A stretch of DNA of 64,000 bases from Thiocapsa sp. (GTDB taxonomy: Bacteria; Pseudomonadota; Gammaproteobacteria; Chromatiales; Chromatiaceae). Location: the NCBI RefSeq assembly GCF_018399035.1, contig NZ_CP073760.1, positions 992,001 to 1,056,000 on the forward strand, given 5' to 3'. Positions 18,418 through 27,644 of the stretch are shown here, piece by piece. Made by a program: the position numbers and the translations under genes. The notes under the pieces were generated by a model that saw nothing but the letters and a program-made list of their open reading frames with translations, searched no databases and had not been told where the DNA came from. Every line of letters begins with the position of its first letter. Within the stretch, counting starts at the first letter, position 1.

Positions 18418-19392
18418 ATGAGCGACCAGGCCCTGAGTAGCCACGAGCATGCCGTCGTGGCTGATTACGACTCCCCGTGGAAGACGGTCCTGGAACGGTA
18501 CTTTCCGGATTTCCTGGCCTTCTTCTTCCCCGACGCCCATGCCGACATCGACTGGACGCACGGCTACAGCCTGCTCGACAAGGAGCTGCAAAAGGTGGTC
18601 CGCGATGCCGAACTCGGTCGTCGCTGGGCCGACTCGCTGATCCGCGTCACCAGCCGGGAGGGAGGCGAGGACTGGCTGCTGGTGCATGTCGAAGTCCAAG
18701 GCCGAAACCAAGCCGATTTCGCCCGGCGCATGTTTGTCTACAATTATCGGATCTACGATCGCTATGCCAAGCCGGTGGTGAGTCTGGCCGTACTGGCCGA
18801 ACCGAGTCGGAGTAAACACGGCGAGTTCGGCTATGCGCGCTGGGGTTGCCGCATGGGTCTGCGGTTTCCCCTGGTCAGCTTGGCCGCCTATCGGACACGC
18901 CGAACGGAGCTCGAGTCTTCGGCCAACCCCTTTGCCGTCGTCACCCTGGCTCACCTCAGTGCCCGGGAGACCGCCGGATCGCCAACCGATCGCTATCAGG
19001 CCAAGCTGGGACTAATCCGCAGCCTCTACCGGCGCGGTTTCGCACGCCAGGATATCTTGGAGTTGTTCCGGTTCATCGACTGGGTTCTGACGCTGCCGGA
19101 AGGACTGGAGCAGCAGTTGTGGTGCGAAGTCCAGCAATTCGACGAGGAAAAGCACATGCATTACTTAAGCAGCATCGAGCGGATGGCACAACAAAAAGGC
19201 ATCGAGCAGGGCACCGGCCAAGGCCAAGCCAAGCTCCTGCACGTCCTGGTCCGGCAACGTTTCGGCCAGGTCCCGCCCGAGATCGAAGCGCGGATCCGCA
19301 GTGCGCACCCGGATCAGTTGGAACAATGGGCGCTGCTGATTCTGGACGCGCGATGCCTGGACGATGTGTTCGGGGCGACGGGAGAACATTGA
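18418..19392 (+). CDS. Rpn family PD-(D/E)XK nuclease/putative transposase with DUF4351-like tail
   Basis: A 324-residue protein starting at the ATG at 18418 (MSDQALSSHEHAVVADYDSP). The frame is open 71 codons further upstream, but that part lies in the IS630 right end and non-homologous sequence. The core is PDFLAFFFPDAHADIDW, then WLLVHVEVQG (E-x-Q of the Rpn/YhgA nuclease core), then FVYNYRIYDRY. The C-terminus, LLHVLVRQRFGQVPPEI to LDARCLDDVF, is DUF4351-like. Rpn proteins promote RecA-independent recombination through nuclease activity. It looks intact. It lies between IS630 and the second DUF4007-like gene, just as a broken Rpn-type gene lies within the first module. Confidence 0.75.
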   Translation: MSDQALSSHEHAVVADYDSPWKTVLERYFPDFLAFFFPDAHADIDWTHGYSLLDKELQKVVRDAELGRRWADSLIRVTSREGGEDWLLVHVEVQGRNQADFARRMFVYNYRIYDRYAKPVVSLAVLAEPSRSKHGEFGYARWGCRMGLRFPLVSLAAYRTRRTELESSANPFAVVTLAHLSARETAGSPTDRYQAKLGLIRSLYRRGFARQDILELFRFIDWVLTLPEGLEQQLWCEVQQFDEEKHMHYLSSIERMAQQKGIEQGTGQGQAKLLHVLVRQRFGQVPPEIEARIRSAHPDQLEQWALLILDARCLDDVFGATGEH

Positions 19393-19435
19393 GTTCTGTC
19401 CGGAGTCGGCCTTGTTCACAAGATCCAGAGCAGAA

Positions 19436-19452
19436 CGCTCTATCTTGAGTCC
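19436..19452 (+). promoter_or_regulatory. Possible shared upstream element (copy 2)
   Basis: CGCTCTATCTT then GAGTCC, matching 590-606 upstream of sspB. It lies about 85 nt before the second DUF4007-like gene. Role unknown. Confidence 0.3.
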
Positions 19453-19536
19453 ATGACGAAGGCCCTTAAAAAAGTGAGACCTACCGAACCTGGATAAGAA
19501 ACCGTTCTGGATGCCGATGAATGAGAGCCGCAAAGG

Positions 19537-20406
19537 ATGCTGAAATCACTGCCTGCGAATTTCCCGCAAACCTTCCTGCCGGAGCGGCGTCTGCTGGGTC
19601 AGCTCCTGGCGTTTGCCGGGCGTAGCGGCTCCGGCAGCGTCACGGAGATCAGCGACGAGACCGGGATTCCAAACGGGAAGAAAACCGGTAAGGTCGAGCC
19701 GATGATCCATTTCACGCGGGGGATGGGGCTGGTGACCGCCGAGAAATCGACGGGCGTCTGGCGGCTTGGGCGTACGCCGCTCGGTGAGATGGTCTCCCGG
19801 GAGGACGCCTTTCTGAGCGAGCCGGTGACCATGTGGCTCGCGCATCTTCTGCTGTCACGCCGTTTGGGGCGCGCGGCTCCGGCGACGGGCGTCGCCGATC
19901 CCTGGTTCGTGCTGTTTGCTGAGGGACGGTTTCGCTTGGGCGAGCGTTTCGATCTGAACGCCTATCTGAATCTGCTCACCGAGCGACATGGCGCGAAGCA
20001 ATATCTGAAGCCGCTGGCGGGTCTGGTGACGCGCATGTACAGCGAAGGTACGAGCTTCGCCGACGCTGCAATCTTGAGTACCCCGAAGAATGCCGCGGGT
20101 GAGCTGCTTTTCAGGCGCGAGCCGGCCCCGGCCGAGATCGCCTTTTTTCCGGCCTATGCGGTCTTTCTGTGGCTGATCTGGGACGAAGCCTTCGGGGACG
20201 TCGAGCAGATGAGCTTCGATGAGCTCGCGCGCGAAACACGCATCCTGTCCTTGTTGGGTTGGGACGGTGCTCAGGCGGCGGTGTGGCTCGACTGGCTGGC
20301 GGACCAACATCTCGCGCAGCTTGATCGCTACACTGGGAGCGTGGTATTGCTCAGGCTGGTGAAGACGGGGCAGGTGATCGATCGCCTCTATAGTGAATTG
20401 GTCTAG
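19537..20406 (+). CDS. Divergent DUF4007-like (SspB-like) protein, second module
   Basis: A 289-residue protein beginning MLKSLPANFPQTFLPERRLL. It resembles the upstream SspB in layout rather than in exact sequence: a winged-helix-like start (VTEISDETGIPNGKKTGKV), then EPVTMWLAHLLLSRRL matching the DDATLWILHWLIASN block of SspB, then an aromatic W...F segment (DPWFVLFAEGRF). I therefore read it as a distant DUF4007 relative. The ribosome site is weak (GAGAG about 9 nt upstream). It is followed 49 nt later by a giant ATPase, repeating the sspB-sspC order. It could act with that ATPase as a second DNA-modifying pair. Confidence 0.55.
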   Translation: MLKSLPANFPQTFLPERRLLGQLLAFAGRSGSGSVTEISDETGIPNGKKTGKVEPMIHFTRGMGLVTAEKSTGVWRLGRTPLGEMVSREDAFLSEPVTMWLAHLLLSRRLGRAAPATGVADPWFVLFAEGRFRLGERFDLNAYLNLLTERHGAKQYLKPLAGLVTRMYSEGTSFADAAILSTPKNAAGELLFRREPAPAEIAFFPAYAVFLWLIWDEAFGDVEQMSFDELARETRILSLLGWDGAQAAVWLDWLADQHLAQLDRYTGSVVLLRLVKTGQVIDRLYSELV

Positions 20407-20455
20407 CTGAGCGGTAGTCTATTGCTCTGATATGGATTTCATAAGGGAGAAGACG

Positions 20456-23400
20456 GTGAAGATCGGAAGTCTGGTTCGATTCAATGATGAGCGGTTTTTC
20501 GAAGGCGCGGTGCAGTTGCGGTGGGTGCAGGAGCGCTGGCCGCAAGCCCAGCAGGCCGCGAACGCCTTTGTGTTTCACGGCCCTCGCTATCACGGTGCGG
20601 CCGAGGCCGAACTGGACGGCAGCGAGCGCGGCTACCGCCTGAAAGACACGGCGAGCGTCGTTGCCGATCTGCTGGATTCGATCGTCGGCGGGCTCCGCGG
20701 CGAAGAGCATAACCCCTATGCGCTGGCCGTCGCCGGCTACGGTACGGGCAAATCCCACCTCTCGACGGCGATTGCCTGTTTGCTCGGCGAACCGCAGGGC
20801 TTAACCGCAGGGCAGATCGTCGCAAACCTGACCCAAGCCGACCCCGAGATCGGGCGGCGGGTCGCCGAGCGGGTCGCGCAACTGCGCAAGCCGGTTATGG
20901 TGCTCTGTCTCGACGGCATGGCCGGCTTCCATCTGGGCAACGCGCTGATTCAGGCAGTCTTTGCCCAACTGGATCGCTATGGTGTGGATCCGGGCGCAAT
21001 CCGCGATCTGTCGCCGCGTTTTCAAACCGCCGAGCAATTTGTCGAGCGTAATTTCGACATCCGCGCCGAGGCCTTCGCGCGTCATTGTCCCGCGCTGAGT
21101 CGCGATGAGATCCAGGCGCGGCTGCGCAACAACGACGAGGCCATCTACACGCAGGTCGACGCCCTCTATACGGACGCGAACGGCGCAGCCATCCCGGTCG
21201 TCGGGCAAGAGTCGGCCCAAGAGTTGATCAATACGCTCTGCGAGGTCTATTGCGGTGCGGACGGCGCCTTTTCGAGCGTTCTGATCCTCTTCGACGAATT
21301 CGGACGCTATCTCGAGTATGCAGCCGAAAAGCCGCAGCTCGCGGGCGACGCGGCCCTGCAGCAGATCTTTCAAGGCGTGCAGGACAACAGCAACCGGGTC
21401 CGTTTCGTCGGGCTGATTCAATACGAGTTGAAGGCGTATCTGAAGCGTTTCGGCAGCGCGGATCTGCGTCAACTGCAACGCTATATCACGCGCTTCGATA
21501 CGGCCGAGAAGCTGTATCTCTCGACCAATCTCGAAACCATCTTCGCGCACATGATCGGTAAGGACGAGGCCGGTCTAACGGAGGTCTGGCGTCGGGCGGG
21601 TGCGGATGCGGCGCAGCACACGAGCTGGCAGCGGATGTCCCTCGCCCTACCCGGATTCGGCCGGTATCCGGTGTGGAACGATCCGGGGCGCTTCGAGCAG
21701 GTCATCGCCAAAGGCTGCTGGCCGCTGCATCCCCTGGCGACCTGGTTCCTCACGCGTCAGCGCGACATCGTGCAACAGCGCTCCGCACTGACCTTCATCA
21801 AAGATGTGATCGACCGTATCGGCGAGGAGGACGCGCTCGTCGGCGGACGTCTGCGTCAGGTGAGCGCCGGTGAGCTGGTGCTGCGCAGCATGCTCCCGGA
21901 GATGATCGCCGCCGAGCACGAGACCGGCTCGACCGTCGCCGAGACCTTGCAGTTGCTGCTGGAGAAATTCCAAAGCCACTTGGGCGCCGCCGACGAATTG
22001 ACGCTGGCCGGCGTGGCGATTCTGGAGAAGACCCGTGTCGGCAAGCAAACGCGAGAGCAGGCCGATGCGCTCTTGTCCGAGGCCACGGCATTGGATGCCG
22101 AGACCCTGCTGACGGCTGTACGCCGGCTGGGCGATGAGCTGGGTGCATTGGAGTGGAACGGCGATCTCGGTCAATACGAGCTGATCGCCGATGCCTCCAC
22201 GCGGGGTCAGTTTCAGCAATGGGTGCGGCATCGTACGGCCGCCATCGGCAAGGAGGCGGTGCGCGATCTGTTTGTCCGGCATGCCGCGAAGGACGCCGAG
22301 ATCGGCGACATCCCGACGGATTTTGGGCAGAATCACAGCATCGCCACAACGGAATGGTTCTTCGAGGCGCAGATCGCCAACCTGCACACCCTGCCGAATG
22401 TCGTCAATGCGGCCTTCCAGGACTGGCAGGCAGCGGCCTCGCCGAAGGATGCGCGCGGACGCGTGATCTATCTCTATATCCATGCGGACGATGATCCGGC
22501 CGCCGTGGACGAGACGGTTTCGACCACCTTCCAAGCCGAGCTTGTGCGGATCAAACAATCCGCGGCGCCGATCTGGGTTGTGGGTGTCGCGGATCCGAAG
22601 CAGGTCATCGCGGACGCGCTCAAGCGGCTTTATCTGTTCGACGAGCAGGTCTCGGGCGAGGAGCGCGAGCGCTTTCGCCGCTTCTTACCGGAGGAAACGC
22701 AGCGGGCGCGTGCTGCATTGAAGGCTTCGGTGCAGGAGGCGATCAAGGAGCGGAGCTACTGGGTCGCCGGATTCAACTCCGTCCCTGAAGGACGATTGAA
22801 AGCCGTCGCCGAGCGGATCTTTGCGCAGATCTATCCGCGCACGATTCCCTTTCCGTTCGACGGCTTTGCAACCACCGCCGGAGGAGGTCCGGCGGATGCC
22901 GCTCAACTCACGCGCAGCCTGATCGCGCGTCAGGTCGACGGAACCTGGGTGCAGGCACAGCAGAAGAGGATGCAGAATCGGGTCGGGGAGGTGCTGGCCC
23001 GGAGTTGGCGAGCGCTTGCGCCGACGGGGAAGCTCACGGATCCGGTGAACCCAGCGGTAAAGGCTGTCTTCGACGAGCTGCAGTCGGCGCATCTGAATGA
23101 TCCCACGCGAACCCTCGGGGCCTCCTATCAAGCCTTGATTGCCCCACCGTACGGCCTGAATACCGCCTCCGCGGGCCTGCTGCTGGGCCTGCTGATCGGC
23201 GGCGCTCACCCGCCGCGCCGCCTCGAGCAGAGTGGACAGATGATCGCGTCGGCCGACTGGCTGAGCGATGCCTTCCCCACTCAGCGCGGCAAACACGCGT
23301 TCGACCCCGCGGTCCTTCGCAAGACCGCTCTGCGATTCCTGTCGGAAGATGGCGAGGGACGCTGGCGCGCCTTGCTGAGCCGCTGGGACACCGAGCCGAG

Positions 23401-24943
23401 CTACCGGACGCTGGTCGCGCTTGCGCACGAGGCGGAGCAGATGCAGCGCGTCGATCCGATGCCCGAGGTGTTGGAAGGCACCTACCGGTATCTGTGCGAC
23501 AAGTCAGCGGAGGCACGGGCGAAGCTGCATCAATTCGGCATCGAGCTCGGCGAGTGGGAAAAGAACATCGAGCGCGCCGAGCGACAGAACAATGTGAACG
23601 AGCTGCTGCACCATGCGCTGTTGCTGCTGCGGCGACGAGAAGAGGTCGATGGGTCTGACTGTTGGCCCGAGTCCTTCATGGTCGACTGCGAAAAACAGTT
23701 GGCGATTGTTCGCGAGTTGGTGTCCGAGAGGCTCGCCGATTGGATCCCGCGCCAAGGCTGTCACAACGCAGCCGAAGTGGCGACTTTCCGTAATCGGATC
23801 GAGCGGGCGATCAAGAGTTTGAAGCGGCTCGGTTTCCCCTCCGAGGCCGGTGCGCTCGAAGAGCAGTCGCAACGCGCGATCATGCAGGTCGAGAAACGCC
23901 AGCACTTCAAGCTGACCTTGGACGAGAGCGATGATTATCCGCGACAGCCCGCGCCCACGGAGTCGACGCCCGTGCGTGAGCTGCACGACGGGATCGCGAA
24001 GGGCGACGCCTTGATCGATGCGCTCGACGGGGCACGCTCGGCCTTGAGCGAGGAGGAGATTCGCGCGCGCGTGAAGGCAATCCAGGACCGTCAGCAGCGA
24101 CTGCGCGAGGCGCTCGATCGCCAGCGGGCTCTACTCGGTGCGCTCTTTGCGGCTGTACCGAAGACCGAGAGCGCGCTGCAGGAGGCGCTTGCGCGGGTGA
24201 ATCGACTGCGCGAGATCTTCATCGGCACGCGCGACGAGGCGGAGGTGAGCGAGCTGGCGTTTCAGCTCCAACGGATCGTCGCCGATCTCGGGACATGGGA
24301 AACCGGCGACATGTCCCCCGAGCGGCTGGCCGAGATCCTCGGTCAGCAGATCGAGCACCAGTCGGCCGCACTGTCGGAGGAGCTTGCCGCGCGCGAGATC
24401 GATCCCGCCTGGGATCTGGCCTCGGTGTATCGGGCGCTCGGCGCCGAACGCAGCGATGCCGCGCGTCGGCGCTCCGCCGAATGGATGGGCCCGCGTCGCG
24501 CGCTTGCGGACAAGATTCCGACACTCGCCCGCGACGGCTGCGCCCGGATCGAGTCGGAGCTCAATGCGGCGCCGGGCTATCTGTGGAGCGAAGACCGTGA
24601 GATGGTCGAGCAACTCCTGGAGATGCTGGCGCAGCGGATCGCCGCGCTCGAGGATGAGGCGCGGCAGGCGCGCATCGAGACCTGGCGCCGTGGTCTTCCC
24701 GGGATCGAGGAGATCGGGGCACTCGACAAACATCGGGCAGAAGCCTTTTTGAAGGACCTGCAGAACCCGCCCGAGACGCTGTCGCCGGAGGAGCATGCCG
24801 TGCTCGCCCCATTCGCTGCGGCGCTGAACGGGCATTACGATCAGATGAGCATGGACGAGATCATGGCGCGGATCGAGCGATTGGGGATGGAGCGTCGGCA
24901 GGAACTGCTCGCGTGGCTTGCCGGGAGGGTGGCCTCCGGCTGA
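20456..24943 (+). CDS. Giant BrxC/SspC-like P-loop ATPase, second module
   Basis: About 1495 residues. I prefer the GTG at 20456 because AAGGGAGA lies 5 nt upstream and the product then begins MKIGSLVRFNDERFFEGAV; an in-frame ATG at 20432 is the alternative. Walker A is GYGTGKS (94-100 from the GTG). Walker B is VLILFDEFGRY with D280-E281. The C-terminal third is strongly helical with coiled-coil-like stretches (EEIRARVKAIQDRQQRL and similar). It resembles the SspC of the first module in motif order but is over 300 residues longer. BrxC-like or SspC-like ATPase is the safe call. No PP-loop sulfur-transfer gene follows, unlike the first module; the next gene is on the opposite strand. Confidence 0.65.
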   Translation: MKIGSLVRFNDERFFEGAVQLRWVQERWPQAQQAANAFVFHGPRYHGAAEAELDGSERGYRLKDTASVVADLLDSIVGGLRGEEHNPYALAVAGYGTGKSHLSTAIACLLGEPQGLTAGQIVANLTQADPEIGRRVAERVAQLRKPVMVLCLDGMAGFHLGNALIQAVFAQLDRYGVDPGAIRDLSPRFQTAEQFVERNFDIRAEAFARHCPALSRDEIQARLRNNDEAIYTQVDALYTDANGAAIPVVGQESAQELINTLCEVYCGADGAFSSVLILFDEFGRYLEYAAEKPQLAGDAALQQIFQGVQDNSNRVRFVGLIQYELKAYLKRFGSADLRQLQRYITRFDTAEKLYLSTNLETIFAHMIGKDEAGLTEVWRRAGADAAQHTSWQRMSLALPGFGRYPVWNDPGRFEQVIAKGCWPLHPLATWFLTRQRDIVQQRSALTFIKDVIDRIGEEDALVGGRLRQVSAGELVLRSMLPEMIAAEHETGSTVAETLQLLLEKFQSHLGAADELTLAGVAILEKTRVGKQTREQADALLSEATALDAETLLTAVRRLGDELGALEWNGDLGQYELIADASTRGQFQQWVRHRTAAIGKEAVRDLFVRHAAKDAEIGDIPTDFGQNHSIATTEWFFEAQIANLHTLPNVVNAAFQDWQAAASPKDARGRVIYLYIHADDDPAAVDETVSTTFQAELVRIKQSAAPIWVVGVADPKQVIADALKRLYLFDEQVSGEERERFRRFLPEETQRARAALKASVQEAIKERSYWVAGFNSVPEGRLKAVAERIFAQIYPRTIPFPFDGFATTAGGGPADAAQLTRSLIARQVDGTWVQAQQKRMQNRVGEVLARSWRALAPTGKLTDPVNPAVKAVFDELQSAHLNDPTRTLGASYQALIAPPYGLNTASAGLLLGLLIGGAHPPRRLEQSGQMIASADWLSDAFPTQRGKHAFDPAVLRKTALRFLSEDGEGRWRALLSRWDTEPSYRTLVALAHEAEQMQRVDPMPEVLEGTYRYLCDKSAEARAKLHQFGIELGEWEKNIERAERQNNVNELLHHALLLLRRREEVDGSDCWPESFMVDCEKQLAIVRELVSERLADWIPRQGCHNAAEVATFRNRIERAIKSLKRLGFPSEAGALEEQSQRAIMQVEKRQHFKLTLDESDDYPRQPAPTESTPVRELHDGIAKGDALIDALDGARSALSEEEIRARVKAIQDRQQRLREALDRQRALLGALFAAVPKTESALQEALARVNRLREIFIGTRDEAEVSELAFQLQRIVADLGTWETGDMSPERLAEILGQQIEHQSAALSEELAAREIDPAWDLASVYRALGAERSDAARRRSAEWMGPRRALADKIPTLARDGCARIESELNAAPGYLWSEDREMVEQLLEMLAQRIAALEDEARQARIETWRRGLPGIEEIGALDKHRAEAFLKDLQNPPETLSPEEHAVLAPFAAALNGHYDQMSMDEIMARIERLGMERRQELLAWLAGRVASG

Positions 24944-24973
24944 CGGCTGGACCTTGGCAGCCTTGACCTGTGG

Positions 24974-26776
24974 TCAGGCCGTCACCGCAAACCGATAGGT
25001 TCCACGCCCGGCGGCCTTCGCCTGGTACATGGCGAGGTCGGCCCGGTTGAGCAGCGTCTGAGGATCGTCGCCATGGTCCGGGTAAATGGCGATTCCGATG
25101 CTGCCTCCGATGCGCACGGATGCGGCCCCGATCGCGAAGGGTTCACGAAGGACCTGGAGCAGCTTCTCGGCGACCGTCTGCAGGAAGGCACGGTCCGCGA
25201 TGTGTGCGGTAACGACCACGAGCTCGTCCCCCGCAAAACGGGCGACGGTGTCGGTTTCGCGCACGGATTGCTGAAGGCGCTCGGCCACTTGGCGCAGCAG
25301 GAGATCGCCCGCGTCGTGTCCGAGCGAGTCGTTCACCTGTTTGAAGTCGTCGAGGTCGATGAAGAGGACCCCGACGCGGGTGGCCTCGCGGCGGGCCCGT
25401 TTCAGCTCCTGATTCAGGCGTTCGAGAAGGAGGTTGCGGTTGGGCAGGCCGGTGACGGCGTCGAAATTGGCGCGATAGAGCATCTCCTCTTCGGTCTGCC
25501 GCCGTTTGGTGATGTCGCGAAAGACGACCACCGCGCCGGTCGAGGTGTCCCCGAGCAGCATGGGTGTGACGGCGTATTCGACCGGGAAGGTGCTCCCGTC
25601 CGCGCAGCGAAAACACTCGGTGTCGGAGACCTCGGCGCGACCGCTTGTCAGTGCGCGCAGCAGGGGTGGCTCGTCGGTCTGTTCGGCGGGTCCATTGACC
25701 GGTCGGCACAGGAGTAGGCGGTTGGCGTCCTGTCCTTGGATCTCCGTGCGTGGCAGGCCGAGCATCGTCGCGGCTGCGGCGTTGACGAACAGGATGCGCC
25801 CGTCGCGATCGATGCCGAAGATGCCGTCGCCGGCGGTCTCGAGGATGGATTCGTAGCGCTGCGACAGCTCGTGTCGCTCGGTCTCGTCGGCGGACAAACG
25901 CCGGGCGAGGCTGCGTGCGCGAAAGGCGAAGACCAGGGTCAGTCCGGCGACACTTGCGAAGGCCAGCAGCGCGGTGGGCAGTACGCTTGCGATCATGGAT
26001 CGGCCCGGCGACGGCGGGGTCCAGGTCAGGCTTCCCGCAGGGGCCCCGTCGATGAGTGAGAGCGGCATGCGAGCCTCGCCGGACTCAGGCGCCGCATCGC
26101 GGACCAGTCCGTCGACGCCCATGATGTCGCCGAGCTCCGGAAGAACCGTGTTATCGAGCGCGAGCGCGAAGAGCATCACTGCGCCGGGGGCTTCGGCAGG
26201 GGATGCGAGATCCTCTTCGTGGAAGAATCGGCTGGCGGCCGCCAAATACAGGGTTCCGTTCAGCTCGATCAGCCCCGTCGTTGCCGCTCCCGGAACCGAG
26301 GAGGAAAGGCTGCGCCGTTCCATGTCCAGCAATGCCTTCGTGGACGGGCCGAGGGTGAGGTCCGATGGTGCGCTTCGGGTTCCGTCGGGGGTCGAGATGA
26401 AATAGATCCGGTCGCTGCCGTCGGCGGCGAGGGTGAGTGAGAGGTCGAATGTCGCGAGCGCATACTGACCGGGGTTGTCGTCCCACCAGGCCGCGTCTCG
26501 CGCCTGGATCACGCGCTCGATGGCGTCGTTCCAAACGGCATAATCCCTGACGTGGTTGGCGAGGTGGCGGCTCTTCATGAGGAGCAGCCCGTCGAGCTGC
26601 CGCAAGGATCCCTCCGCAGCGGTCTCGTCCTGGATACGCCCCGCGTGCAGAAGCATCAGCACGGTGAGGGTCAGGCTGACGAGGATCGCGACGATCACCA
26701 CCTTGATCAAGGTGCCGAGCGTCTGTACGGCCGAGCCGCGTGGGTTTTTGGCTGATGCGCCTTTCGGATTCAGCAA
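24974..26776 (-). CDS. CHASE4-PAS-GGDEF membrane diguanylate cyclase
   Basis: A 600-residue protein. A transmembrane helix (residues ~23-45, VVIVAILVSLTLTVLML) is followed by a periplasmic CHASE4-type domain (NHVRDYAVWNDAIE). A second membrane helix (~265-290) leads to a PAS domain (YESILETAGDGIFGIDRDGR) and a GGDEF domain (DAVTGLPNRNLLLERL, VLFIDLDDFKQVND). The active-site loop reads AGDEL instead of GGDEF. The inhibitory RxxD site (RETD) is present five residues before it. Some AGDEF enzymes are active, but the final L is unusual, so activity is uncertain. It lies on the opposite strand between the second ATPase and the Uma2/methyltransferase pair and is probably not part of the defence system. 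The 26777-27037 gap holds its promoter region. Confidence 0.88.
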   Translation of the reverse strand: MLNPKGASAKNPRGSAVQTLGTLIKVVIVAILVSLTLTVLMLLHAGRIQDETAAEGSLRQLDGLLLMKSRHLANHVRDYAVWNDAIERVIQARDAAWWDDNPGQYALATFDLSLTLAADGSDRIYFISTPDGTRSAPSDLTLGPSTKALLDMERRSLSSSVPGAATTGLIELNGTLYLAAASRFFHEEDLASPAEAPGAVMLFALALDNTVLPELGDIMGVDGLVRDAAPESGEARMPLSLIDGAPAGSLTWTPPSPGRSMIASVLPTALLAFASVAGLTLVFAFRARSLARRLSADETERHELSQRYESILETAGDGIFGIDRDGRILFVNAAAATMLGLPRTEIQGQDANRLLLCRPVNGPAEQTDEPPLLRALTSGRAEVSDTECFRCADGSTFPVEYAVTPMLLGDTSTGAVVVFRDITKRRQTEEEMLYRANFDAVTGLPNRNLLLERLNQELKRARREATRVGVLFIDLDDFKQVNDSLGHDAGDLLLRQVAERLQQSVRETDTVARFAGDELVVVTAHIADRAFLQTVAEKLLQVLREPFAIGAASVRIGGSIGIAIYPDHGDDPQTLLNRADLAMYQAKAAGRGTYRFAVTA

Positions 26777-27037
26777 CGTTGTTGTTCTCCGAAAACCCCT
26801 CGCGAGTCGTCATAATATCAGACTCTGTCGTCTGTTCCGGTGTGGTGTGCCGTCGCCGCGAGACGGATCGAGCGCCCGGGTGAACAGGCTCGTTCGGTCG
26901 TGTTTGCGCTGTGATCGATGCTGAGCCGGAGGATTCGATGTGATTCTGTTCCAAGTCGCTCCCGCTCGTCCAGCCTGCCGGTCGGCGTTATGATCAAGGT
27001 CGCCCTGTGCCGATGCTGTTTCAACCGAGAGACTGTC

Positions 27038-27637
27038 ATGCCTCAAGCCGCACTCAAAACCGGTTCTTTCACCTACGCAGACTATTGTCTCTGGCCCGAG
27101 GACGAACGTTGGGAGCTGATCGACGGTGAAGCATTTGCGATGGCGCCCGCGCCGACGCGACTGCATCAGGACTTTGTCGTCGAGTTGGCCGCGCAGATCC
27201 ACCCCAAGCTCGCGGGTAGCGGCTGCCGGGTCTATGTCGCCCCCTTCGACGTGCGTCTGCCGAAGCACGACGAGTCCGACGCTCGGGTCGACACGGTGGT
27301 GCAGCCCGATCTCGCCGTGATCTGCGATCCGCACAAGCTCGACGTGAAGGGGTGCCGCGGGGCGCCCGATTGGATCGTCGAGATCCTCTCGCCGTCGAGC
27401 GCGGTTCATGATCAGGTCCGTAAGCGGGCACTCTACGAGCGTCATGGCGTGCGCGAATACTGGCTGCTGCACCCGGTGGATCGGGTGCTGACCCTCTATC
27501 GGCTCGGTGCGGACGGCGTTTACGGGAAGCCGGACGTGCAGGGTCTGGAAGGACAGACCCCTGTCGGCGTGATCGATGGTCTGGAGATCCACTGGCCGGC
27601 TCCCGAGACGGATCCGACGATGAGCACGGGGGACTGA
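27038..27637 (+). CDS. Uma2 family restriction-endonuclease-fold protein
   Basis: A 199-residue protein from the ATG at 27038 (MPQAALKTGSFTYADY), with GAGAGA upstream. Uma2 features are WELIDGEAFAMAPAP near the start, VVQPDLAVICDPHKL (PD motif) and PDWIVEILSPSSAVHDQVRKRALYERHGVREYWLLHPV (E-x-L in the core). Uma2 proteins have a PD-(D/E)XK nuclease fold and are abundant in cyanobacteria and purple sulfur bacteria; function is mostly unknown. It ends 7 nt before the methyltransferase gene, so the two are probably co-transcribed. Confidence 0.85.
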   Translation: MPQAALKTGSFTYADYCLWPEDERWELIDGEAFAMAPAPTRLHQDFVVELAAQIHPKLAGSGCRVYVAPFDVRLPKHDESDARVDTVVQPDLAVICDPHKLDVKGCRGAPDWIVEILSPSSAVHDQVRKRALYERHGVREYWLLHPVDRVLTLYRLGADGVYGKPDVQGLEGQTPVGVIDGLEIHWPAPETDPTMSTGD

Positions 27638-27644
27638 CGAACCG

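Noticed and set aside
20432..20455. ATG at 20432 as the start of the second ATPase
   Set aside because: Not excluded, but the GTG at 20456 has a strong AAGGGAGA and gives a family-like N-terminus.
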